From Bacteroidales bacterium (GTDB lineage: Bacteria; Bacteroidota; Bacteroidia; Bacteroidales; Lentimicrobiaceae), in NCBI GenBank assembly GCA_016705005.1, contig JADIZB010000013.1:124001-188000 (forward strand): a DNA stretch of 64,000 nucleotides. Reading direction: 5' to 3'. The notes below the pieces were generated by a model. The model ran no database searches, was not told the DNA's origin, and saw only the letters and a program-made list of their open reading frames with translations. Of the stretch, positions 15,016 through 22,420 are shown piece by piece; the stretch's first letter is position 1; every line of letters begins with the position of its first letter. The translations under genes and the position numbers were made by a program.

Positions 15016-16089
15016 TCACTGAGCAACAGCTTCTTTCAGCCTCTCGGCATTTTCGGCCAGTTGCAGCGCGTCGATCATATCCTGGATATCCCCATCCATA
15101 AAGACCTGGAGATTATATACGGTCATGTTGATCCTATGATCGGTGATCCGGCTTTGCGGGTAATTGTAGGTGCGGATTTTGGCAGAACGATCACCGGTAG
15201 ATACCATTGTTTTCCGTTTCTTTGAGATGTCATCCAGGTATTTCTGGTACTCGAGTTCAAACAATCTGGTTCTGAGAATTGTCATGGCCTTGTCGAAGTT
15301 TTTCATCTGCGACTTCTGGTCCTGCATTGCAACGGTAATTCCTGTTGGTATGTGCGTTAATCTGACAGCGGAATAGGTGGTATTCACCGATTGTCCGCCC
15401 GGACCGGAAGAACAGTAGGTATCTTTCCGGATATCACTTTGTTTCAGATCAATGTCGAATTCGTCTGCTTCAGGCAATACCACCACTGAAGCGGCAGAAG
15501 TATGCACCCTGCCCTGGGTTTCTGTTTGTGGAACGCGTTGCACGCGGTGAACGCCGGATTCATATTTCATCAATCCGTAAACATTTTCACCTGAGATATT
15601 AACAATTATTTCTTTGTAGCCGCCTACGGTACCTTCGGTAAAATCGACAAGTTCAATTTTCCATCCTTTGGTTTCGCAGAATTTGGTATACATCCGGTAA
15701 AGGTCTCCGGCAAAAATACTGGCTTCATCTCCCCCTGAGCCGGCCCTGATCTCAACCACGGCATTCTTGCCATCCTGGGGATCGGCCGGAATCAGCATCA
15801 ATCGGATGTCTTCCTCCATTTTATCACGGGTTTCCGTGAGCATTGCCAGTTCTTCCTTAGCCATTGCCCTGAAATCCTCATCCTTCTCCTGGTAAAGAAT
15901 TTCTTTTGCAGATTCTATATTCTTAACAACGGTTTCATATTCCTTATAGGCGACGATGATCGGTTGCAACTCCTTGTAGTCCTTGCTGAGTCTGATGTAT
16001 GACTTCATGTCTGCCATCACCGACGGGTCGTTCATCTGTTTTTCAATATCCAGGTAACGTTGATATATGGCTTCAAGCTTATCGAGCAT
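15016..16089 (-). CDS. prfA: Peptide chain release factor 1
   Basis: A 357-residue class I release factor recognising UAA and UAG. The GGQ motif is in SSGPGGQSVNTTYSAVR (about 228-244) and triggers peptidyl-tRNA hydrolysis; the codon-recognition loop carries the RF1-type PxT motif in VQRVPQTETQGR (about 183-194). Length is normal. There is no programmed frameshift (a feature of prfB, not prfA). A TACCTTTG promoter box lies 20-28 bases upstream of the start, and a heptamer tract lies immediately beyond it. It is probably cotranscribed with pyrF. Confidence 0.96.
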   Translation of the reverse strand: MLDKLEAIYQRYLDIEKQMNDPSVMADMKSYIRLSKDYKELQPIIVAYKEYETVVKNIESAKEILYQEKDEDFRAMAKEELAMLTETRDKMEEDIRLMLIPADPQDGKNAVVEIRAGSGGDEASIFAGDLYRMYTKFCETKGWKIELVDFTEGTVGGYKEIIVNISGENVYGLMKYESGVHRVQRVPQTETQGRVHTSAASVVVLPEADEFDIDLKQSDIRKDTYCSSGPGGQSVNTTYSAVRLTHIPTGITVAMQDQKSQMKNFDKAMTILRTRLFELEYQKYLDDISKKRKTMVSTGDRSAKIRTYNYPQSRITDHRINMTVYNLQVFMDGDIQDMIDALQLAENAERLKEAVAQ

Positions 16090-16109
16090 GTTTATTTATT
16101 TTGAGGGTG

Positions 16110-16117
16110 CAAAGGTA
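16110..16117 (-). promoter_or_regulatory. Promoter -7 box for prfA-pyrF
   Basis: Minus-strand TACCTTTG, a match to TAnnTTTG, 21 bases before the prfA ATG. The place where a -33 element would lie is occupied by the heptamer repeat at 16127-16161, and no TTG is visible there. Confidence 0.5.
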
Positions 16118-16126
16118 AGGTATTTT

Positions 16127-16161
16127 GGATTTCGGATTCCGGATTTCGGATTTCGGATTAG
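16127..16161. repeat. Tandem heptanucleotide repeat upstream of prfA
   Basis: Five 7-bp units: GGATTTC, GGATTCC, GGATTTC, GGATTTC, GGATTAG. It begins ten bases upstream of the prfA -7 box. The remaining gap to 16447 (about 290 bases) holds no gene I can support; short frames there are built from the repeat. Confidence 0.85.
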
Positions 16162-16447
16162 CAGATTTTGGACCAGCCTGCCCTTCAGCGGCGGGTAAAC
16201 AGGCCGGCAACCAGCCTGACGGGACAGGTGCTTCACCAGGGTTCTGATTGAGGAAAGCGGATTCCGGAGTGTTCCTGCACCAATTCTGTTTAATCGGGAC
16301 AAACCAATTCAGGTGGCTCAACAAATCCGGAATTTTCAGGCAGAGCTTGCCAGTGGGCGATGGCCCGGAGAATTGGGGCGACAATGCCTTCCCTGTGAAT
16401 TCAAAATCTTACTGTGAATATGATGTTTTATTCTCAGAAGCTTTAGG

Positions 16448-17674
16448 CTATTTAATTTTTTCAGGGTTAAATCCAAAAATCAGATATTGATCGGAATTAT
16501 TCTGAAAATCACTGTTTCTATAGCCAAAAAAGCTAAGGGAATCGAATGAAAAAGTAAACAGTTCGGTTTGTGAATGATAGGTTGGGAACCGTTCTATTCC
16601 CTTCCAGCTGTTTGTTTCCGGATTATATTCCCAGATATCGGTTGCCGGCTTTGGAGCGCCGGTATACCCACCATGGTAACTCAATCCCCAATAAATTCTG
16701 TTGTTTGCTGAAAATCCTACGACTTTTCCATGCCAGTTGCCCGGAAAAACAGATTTCTTCTGCCAGACATCGGTCAGGGGATCATACATCCATATTTCCT
16801 TATAGTCGGCTATGGCATAAACCCTGTTTTCAATAACAATTGCCGAATGTACATTTGTTGAAGGGATATCAGCCCTTTTTGTCCAGCTTGGTGCAACCTC
16901 ATTGTAAGTGTAAAAATAGGCTCCCGACAAGAAGGCGCCTTCGTTGTTGATGGTAAAACCGAAGAAATTATTGTCTCCGATATTGAATGGAAGATCACCG
17001 GGTTTAGACCACTGGCCGGTTTTGGTGTTGAATCGGAGCAATTGTTCTGCATCATTCGACATTACGAATAAACTACCATCCAGCTCAAAGGAAGCGTAAA
17101 GGGTACCTGTGTTTCCGTCCATCGGTATATTCTGCAGTTTCGTAACTGTTTCTGAAACCGGATCGTATGAGTAGAAATCTCCACTCTGGAATAGTATGTA
17201 GCCATATTTGTCTCCCGAAATACCATGGGCGTTATGCCATCCATCCATGGTTGGCTCAGCCATCAGATCCCATGGATTGTATGCGCTCCCCTGACTCAGA
17301 AATTCGATTTCATTTCCGTAAACGACAAAATCTCTGGTTTTTGCATAAGCCTTTACCTTGTAGGTCATATTTCCAGCCAAACCGGTATTGATGGTCTGGA
17401 AAAATTCCCCTTTACCGGCTTCAGCATTTATGACTGTGATTGCTGATGAATCAATTGTCGGATCTTCAGTGCCGTAGACAAATCCATACCGGACAACGGC
17501 ATCATATCCCATATTTATAAATTCAGCATTCAGTGTGGCACCTGTTGCATTTATTCCGGTTGTGTTTTTTGTATAAATAATGGGGTATAGCTTCATCTCC
17601 GGAGTTTCGTCGGGTGTGCAGGAGAATAGGAGAGCCATTGTTGCCAGATGCAGAAAGAATCGGTTTTTCTTCAT
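16448..17674 (-). CDS. Kelch-repeat lipoprotein
   Basis: A 408-residue secreted lipoprotein (lipobox ending at Cys19, ALLFSC). Residues about 30-130 resemble a fibronectin/Ig-like module (VYGTEDPTIDSSA, MTYKVKAYAKTRD). From about 135 on are kelch-type propeller repeats with recurrent D-P and W spacing: FYSYDPVSETVTKL, LRFNTKTGQWSKPGDLPF, IWMYDPLTDVWQKKSVFPG and IWEYNPETNSWKGIERFP. These folds usually bind carbohydrate or protein ligands. It starts three bases after the upstream beta-barrel gene ends, so the two form an operon and may act together at the outer membrane. The specific ligand is unknown. Confidence 0.82.
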   Translation of the reverse strand: MKKNRFFLHLATMALLFSCTPDETPEMKLYPIIYTKNTTGINATGATLNAEFINMGYDAVVRYGFVYGTEDPTIDSSAITVINAEAGKGEFFQTINTGLAGNMTYKVKAYAKTRDFVVYGNEIEFLSQGSAYNPWDLMAEPTMDGWHNAHGISGDKYGYILFQSGDFYSYDPVSETVTKLQNIPMDGNTGTLYASFELDGSLFVMSNDAEQLLRFNTKTGQWSKPGDLPFNIGDNNFFGFTINNEGAFLSGAYFYTYNEVAPSWTKRADIPSTNVHSAIVIENRVYAIADYKEIWMYDPLTDVWQKKSVFPGNWHGKVVGFSANNRIYWGLSYHGGYTGAPKPATDIWEYNPETNSWKGIERFPTYHSQTELFTFSFDSLSFFGYRNSDFQNNSDQYLIFGFNPEKIK

Positions 17675-17677
17675 TTC

Positions 17678-18802
17678 CTAAAAATTTATACCACCTATAA
17701 ATTCAACTGCACTTTTTTTCAGCATGAAAGTGTGATCCACCGGAAAATCCATATTGTACCTTATTTCAACAAAGATGATCCGTCTGTAACTCTGATGAAA
17801 TTTAACACCAAGACCGGCGGCATAACCAAGTTGATTGTTAGGAAATAAATGGTCCTTTATGGGAGACTCAAACTGCACAGTATTGTCAGTAATTACAGCA
17901 TTGTATATCGTACTGTTATTCCTGATGTTGTTTGAATAATTGATACCAAGGTTGATGTAAGGTCTGAACTTAATTGATGGTAATGTGTACGTCAGCAAAA
18001 CCGGGATCTTTATCGTTGACTGCTGAATCAGAATATCACTTTCTTCTGCTACCGAACTGTAGTTGGAAGAGAAGGAACTCTGATAAAATCCCAGGCCAAT
18101 GTATGCACTGAAATCAGTTGCCTGTATTGGTACATCCATAAATAAGCCATAATAGAGACTTTTATCGGCCCTGAAAGTGAATTTATTCATGAATTCGTCT
18201 GAGATACTGCGCTTTAAAATGATCCCGGATTGAATCATCCCCACAAACAATCCATATCTGATTACCGGAAAAGGCATTGATTCACAGCGGTTATATCTTG
18301 AAATAAATTCCGACATTGATTTCTTCCGATAAGCCACAAGTTTTGAAGCATCAGCAACTTTCTGACACTCAGAAGTCAGGTCAGTCAACCGGTTGTTATA
18401 ATCATTTCTGGTGCTCAGGCTTTTGGGAAGACTAATCAGAGCTGAACTGTCTTTCTGAAGGTAAAATGAAGAAAAATCCCGTCCCTTGTAGAAGAATAGT
18501 GATGTTTTTCCTTTTACCAATCGTTCCATAAATACATTCCTGACAGAATCAGAGCACATTATTGGTTTTGAAATGTAGACCCTTCCGCCACTAAAGCCAT
18601 ACTCTTTAACAAGATCAGGGGAGTATTTAAAAACCGAATCTCCTGTTTTTACCTGACAAAATGATGAGTTATCGATGCTTCCACCGTTGACAAGTTTAAC
18701 ACCGACAGACTTGATGCTATCAGTTGAAAAATAATCATTCTGGCTGTATGCTTCCACTCCGTAAAGAAAGAGAACAGATATCAGAACATTTATATATTTC
18801 AT
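17678..18802 (-). CDS. Outer-membrane beta-barrel protein (PorT-like)
   Basis: A 374-residue protein with a signal peptide (cut after about residue 21, EAYSQ). The C-terminal half (about 185-374) has alternating hydrophobic/polar strands and short turns typical of PorT-family barrels (GLFVGMIQSG, LYYGLFMDVPIQA, AYIGLGFYQSSF, YAAGLGVKF), ending in a terminal Phe as in outer-membrane strands. The N-terminal part is a soluble domain I do not recognise. It is the first gene of a two-gene unit with the kelch lipoprotein. A near-consensus promoter box (AATATTTG) is at 18845-18852 on the minus strand. Confidence 0.75.
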   Translation of the reverse strand: MKYINVLISVLFLYGVEAYSQNDYFSTDSIKSVGVKLVNGGSIDNSSFCQVKTGDSVFKYSPDLVKEYGFSGGRVYISKPIMCSDSVRNVFMERLVKGKTSLFFYKGRDFSSFYLQKDSSALISLPKSLSTRNDYNNRLTDLTSECQKVADASKLVAYRKKSMSEFISRYNRCESMPFPVIRYGLFVGMIQSGIILKRSISDEFMNKFTFRADKSLYYGLFMDVPIQATDFSAYIGLGFYQSSFSSNYSSVAEESDILIQQSTIKIPVLLTYTLPSIKFRPYINLGINYSNNIRNNSTIYNAVITDNTVQFESPIKDHLFPNNQLGYAAGLGVKFHQSYRRIIFVEIRYNMDFPVDHTFMLKKSAVEFIGGINF

Positions 18803-19250
18803 AAAATATTAATATTTAACTATGATTATGTAAACCAATGGCATCAAATATTTAAAGGAGCACTGCCTGAAGAAATAGCAATGCAGATTATATATGATTT
18901 ACGGCATTGCCAAATTAGCAATTATTTACTTATCTGACTGAAGTTTTTACACTGTTGCTGATTGGTATTTTTCAGGTCCCGCTATGTTTTTTCAGATCAC
19001 CGGAACAATCATCAACGTGCTTATGGTATACGTTGACCATAATAGTGGCCATCTGTTAATTCTTTTTCATTTCCTGGTTTATTGGCAGGTGTTATAATTT
19101 GTTGTGATGGAAAAGAAATGCAGGTTTTCGATGGATTGTCCTGCAGGACAAAGGTTAAAAAGAGAGCCGGTTAAATTCCATCAGTCAGATGCAGGCCTGC
19201 AGCGGCGAACCGGAAAGCAGGGAATGGTGGCATTGAAAGCAGTCTATATC
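18803..19250. other. Intergenic region with one copy of a degenerate repeat
   Basis: About 450 bases. The only structure I can support is the segment 19191-19242, which matches 21016-21067 at 38 of 52 positions by eye. A short plus-strand frame across it has no family features. Confidence 0.4.
19191..19242 (+). repeat. Degenerate dispersed repeat, copy A
   Basis: Aligned without gaps to 21016-21067 with 38 of 52 identical bases; the strongest part is GGAATGRTGGYATTGARAGCAG. Both copies lie in non-coding gaps in the same orientation, flanking the hydrolase operon. They may be relics of an old mobile or intergenic repeat. Confidence 0.45.
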
Positions 19251-20261
19251 CTAATACTTATTGACAAACTTTATTATTTCATTGGCAAATTCAATCGGTT
19301 GTTCATAATTTGGTGAATGTGCTGATATCTCAAAGACATGGATATATTTATCTTTATCCAGTGTACCTAATTTGCTGTAAGTGTCATAAGCAATGGCAAC
19401 AGGGAATACCCTGTCGTGCTTTCCCCAGCAGAGAAGTGTTGGTATCGTGATTTTATTGATTTGATTTTGTAAATCCAATCCGTTATTCAGAAATGAGAAT
19501 TTATAAGGGACGAAAAAATAGGCTGTAGAGACCGGAGAAAAGAAGAGAAGGTCAGTGAAAGGAATCTGAAGTGAATCGCTTGCGGGATTGAAATCATAAC
19601 CATTTGCTTTACCAATAAAAGAATAATGTGCATTGTCGTTGATACCAACGAATTCATGGCTGATATACCAGTTTAATGCGAATTGCCAGTAATCTTTCCC
19701 GTCATTTAGGTGAATCCGTCTTTCAGCATAAACAATCATGGAATCCCGGGAAATCGCATTGGCAGTCGTCCAGTTATGACCACCGTCAATCTCTATCCAA
19801 CCTTTGATTTTATTCTGGTGCCCAAGTAAATAGTTTGTCCCCAGTGCGCCGCCCCAGGAATGCCCCATCAGAAAAAGTTCAGGGTTATTGTATTTATAAT
19901 TGATCAATGCAACCAGTTTGTCAAGGTCTTCTGTAAATTGTTCAAGCGTGGCATCATTCATTGACGGATTGCCCTGACTCATTCCACACATCCGCTGATC
20001 CCAGTAAACGATCGTGAATTGTTCTTCTATTCTTTTATGTGAAGGAAATATTGTATAGTACTGAGAAGAACCACCTTCGGGCCCTCCATGCAACATGATG
20101 ATGAATTTTCCTGAGTCTTTGTTTCCTTTAACCCAGACAGGCATTTTAGCTCCGGCATTGCTTAAATAGAAAAAGTCACCTTCCTCCTGAAATTCCTCCT
20201 TTTTGCAATTTGAGTGCAACAACACCAAAAGGATACAGATACATATTATTTTACTTTTCAT
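19251..20261 (-). CDS. Alpha/beta hydrolase lipoprotein (proline iminopeptidase-like)
   Basis: I start at the internal Met (MKSKIICICILLVLLHSNC) because it opens a lipobox signal peptide (Cys19); this start overlaps the end of the upstream gene by 11 bases. The 336-residue product has an alpha/beta hydrolase fold: oxyanion segment LHGGPEGGS, a YWDQRMCGMSQG stretch related to the DQRGxGxS of prolyl aminopeptidases, nucleophile Ser in GHSWGGALG, acid in CWGKHDRVFPV and His in EISAHSPNYEQP. It is likely an exported aminopeptidase or esterase. A substrate cannot be told from sequence. Translation is probably coupled to the upstream outer-membrane gene. Confidence 0.85.
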   Translation of the reverse strand: MKSKIICICILLVLLHSNCKKEEFQEEGDFFYLSNAGAKMPVWVKGNKDSGKFIIMLHGGPEGGSSQYYTIFPSHKRIEEQFTIVYWDQRMCGMSQGNPSMNDATLEQFTEDLDKLVALINYKYNNPELFLMGHSWGGALGTNYLLGHQNKIKGWIEIDGGHNWTTANAISRDSMIVYAERRIHLNDGKDYWQFALNWYISHEFVGINDNAHYSFIGKANGYDFNPASDSLQIPFTDLLFFSPVSTAYFFVPYKFSFLNNGLDLQNQINKITIPTLLCWGKHDRVFPVAIAYDTYSKLGTLDKDKYIHVFEISAHSPNYEQPIEFANEIIKFVNKY

Positions 20262-20829
20262 CCTTTTTAACGGTTTTAAATATAATTCCTGCATTTATTG
20301 CCAGATGTGTTAAATAATACCCGTTAAAAGGGGCTTTCCAGAAAAGCTCCGGCCTTAGAAAGAAAATGATGTTCCAATTTGTCTTTCTTGAAAAATCATA
20401 TCCGGTTCCAATTGCTACAGATGGCATTATCATAGGACTTCCGCTGTCAGGTGTTTTTACGACAGCACCATTGGGAAGTACCCTGAAATTATCTCCCCCG
20501 TGGGTAAACTGATGCAGATAGCCGATGCCGATAAATTCATCGATGAAAACACCGGAACCAAAGCTGATTCTCTGACCCCATTGCTCCCTGATAAACAACG
20601 AGGTATTGTTCCTGATATGAAAATATCCACCTATGTTAGAGGCAAGAATCATCTGATATTTTTCTGATTGAAACGGATAGTATTCAATTCCCGCATTTAG
20701 GCCACTGTGTGTAAATGTTTCACCATAATAGCCCAGCATAAACTTCATTTTGGGTAATTCTTTCCCTTGCCCTCGAGCAATTATTACGATGAAGAAGAAA
20801 ATCTGAAGAATCAGAGCTGAACGTTTCAT
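20251..20829 (-). CDS. Predicted outer-membrane protein of unknown function
   Basis: A 192-residue product from the Met that begins a signal peptide (MKRSALILQIFFFIVIIARGQ). The remainder alternates short aromatic-rich strands and turns (MLGYYGETFTHSGLNAGIEYYPF, SVAIGTGYDFSRKTNWNIIFFL), consistent with a small beta-barrel of the acyloxyacyl hydrolase/PagP-like size class. I recognise no named family. It overlaps the downstream hydrolase gene by 11 bases, which implies a functional pair. A further in-frame Met 14 codons upstream would put the signal peptide internally and is less likely. Confidence 0.65.
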   Translation of the reverse strand: MKRSALILQIFFFIVIIARGQGKELPKMKFMLGYYGETFTHSGLNAGIEYYPFQSEKYQMILASNIGGYFHIRNNTSLFIREQWGQRISFGSGVFIDEFIGIGYLHQFTHGGDNFRVLPNGAVVKTPDSGSPMIMPSVAIGTGYDFSRKTNWNIIFFLRPELFWKAPFNGYYLTHLAINAGIIFKTVKKDEK

Positions 20830-21015
20830 AGTTGATTTTAGGGTTGGTTTATTAATAAATGCCATGATCATTGTTTCTGATTACTATGAAAGACAGGAAA
20901 TTTTCCAAAGGATTGCAAATCCGGATCATTTTTTAAGTTAATATTTGAAATTCTGTCAGGTAATTGTATTGATGTGGCAGAGAACAGGCCGGTGGACTAA
21001 TATCTTCCGGTCAAC

Positions 21016-21067
21016 GCATGCCTGTAACGGCAAGTGGAAGACCACGGAATGATGGTATTGAGAGCAG
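21016..21067 (+). repeat. Degenerate dispersed repeat, copy B
   Basis: Partner of 19191-19242 (see that entry). The surrounding gap 20830-21182 (about 350 bases) shows no convincing gene, promoter or terminator otherwise. Confidence 0.45.
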
Positions 21068-21182
21068 GCATAGCCTGCCATGATATTAATCCGGGGCAGA
21101 GTTATGGATTAACCATGGCCTTTTTAGCGGAGTATGATAGCAATCATGCAGGCATGAGAAGATTTGCCCGGCGTTGGAGCGG

Positions 21183-22355
21183 TTACCGATATTCGAATCT
21201 TCCGGCTGGGGAAACTATGGTTAGCTGCTTTTGTTCTGCCTGAAGGCAACGACCCACAACCCGGGCTTCAATGCCGAAACTTTCAGAAATTAACATGAGC
21301 TCACCGGCAATGGCTTCAGGTACATACAACTCCATCCGGTGCCCCATATTAAATACCTTGTACATCTCTTCCCATGAAGTGCCGGATTGTTCCTGTATCA
21401 TCCTGAAAAGGGGCGGAATTTCAAAGAGATTGTCTTTGATTATATGCAGGTTATCAATAAAATGCAGCACTTTGGTCTGGGCTCCGCCCGAGCAATGCAC
21501 CATGCCGTGGATATGGTTACGGTAATTATCAAGTATCTGTTTAATGACCGGAGCGTAAGTACGGGTAGGGGAGAGCACCAGTTGTCCGGAATCCACGCCT
21601 CCGACGGGCGAGGGGTCAGTGAGTCTCAGGTTGCCGCTGTAGGCCAGATCGGCAGGCATCGCCGGATCGTAGCTTTCATGGTACTTCACAGCATATCGAT
21701 TGTCAAATACATCGTGCCTGGCTGACGTAAGGCCATTGCTGCCCATGCCGCCGTTGTATGATTTCTCGTACTTCGACTGACCGAAGGAGGCCAGCCCAAC
21801 AATAACATCCCCGGCTATGATGTTGTGGTTTGAGATCACCTGGTCGCGGCGGATCCGGGCGGTAACTGTTGAATCCACAATGATGGTTCGTACCAGGTCG
21901 CCCACATCGGCGGTCTCACCTCCGGTTGAGTAAATTCCAATGCCATAGGATCTCATTTCTTCCAGGAACTCCTCGGTGCCGTTGATGATCTCAGAGATTA
22001 CCTCACCCGGGATAAGGTTTTTGTTGCGGCCGATGGTAGAGGAGATCAGGATATTGTCGGTAACCCCAACGCATAGCAGATCATCGGTGTTCATCACGAT
22101 GGCATCCTGTGCAATGCCTCTCCATACACTCAGGTCGCCTGTTTCCTTCCAGTAAAGGTAGGCCAGCGACGATTTGGTACCGGCCCCGTCGGCATGCATA
22201 ATGTTGCACCATTCGGGGTCACCACCCAGCAGATCGGGAATGATTTTGCAAAAGGCCTTTGGAAACAGCCCTTTGTCGATGCGGCTGATGGCCCTGTGCA
22301 CATCTTCTTTTCCAGCCGAAACGCCCCGGCGGATGTACCTTGATTCCTGCGGCAT
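21183..22355 (-). CDS. purM: Phosphoribosylformylglycinamidine cyclo-ligase
   Basis: A 390-residue AIR synthetase-type enzyme that closes the imidazole ring from FGAM with ATP in purine synthesis (cytoplasm). Motifs: HADGAGTKSSLAYLYWKETGD (about 54-74; the first 20 include the ATP-binding core), MNTDDLLCVGVTDNILIS, YGIGIYSTGGETADVGDLVRT, GLASFGQSKYEKSYNGGMGSNGLTSAR (Gly-rich loop) and MVHCSGGAQTKVLHF. The length exceeds the E. coli enzyme (345) as usual in this phylum. Its start lies only 66 bases from the end of the PorE-like gene, with that gene's terminator between, so purM probably has its own promoter in a very short gap. Confidence 0.9.
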   Translation of the reverse strand: MPQESRYIRRGVSAGKEDVHRAISRIDKGLFPKAFCKIIPDLLGGDPEWCNIMHADGAGTKSSLAYLYWKETGDLSVWRGIAQDAIVMNTDDLLCVGVTDNILISSTIGRNKNLIPGEVISEIINGTEEFLEEMRSYGIGIYSTGGETADVGDLVRTIIVDSTVTARIRRDQVISNHNIIAGDVIVGLASFGQSKYEKSYNGGMGSNGLTSARHDVFDNRYAVKYHESYDPAMPADLAYSGNLRLTDPSPVGGVDSGQLVLSPTRTYAPVIKQILDNYRNHIHGMVHCSGGAQTKVLHFIDNLHIIKDNLFEIPPLFRMIQEQSGTSWEEMYKVFNMGHRMELYVPEAIAGELMLISESFGIEARVVGRCLQAEQKQLTIVSPAGRFEYR

Positions 22356-22389
22356 GGTGATCTGTGGTTTGCTGTATGGGTAAAAAAGA

Positions 22390-22411
22390 GTCGGCTGCCT
22401 GGGCAGCCGAC
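22390..22411 (-). terminator. Terminator of the PorE-like gene
   Basis: GTCGGCTGCC pairs with GGCAGCCGAC (10-bp stem, tight loop). On the minus strand it is followed by TCTTTTTTA, and it begins ten bases after the PorE-like stop codon. Confidence 0.9.
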
Positions 22412-22420
22412 GTCAGTTAT

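Noticed and set aside
16079..16384. Frames of 68-101 residues on the minus strand with repeated NPKSEIR
   Set aside because: The repeated residues come from the GGATTTC heptamer array; composition is not protein-like elsewhere.
19104..19316. 70-residue plus-strand frame
   Set aside because: It crosses the degenerate repeat and overlaps the 3' end of the hydrolase gene; no family features.
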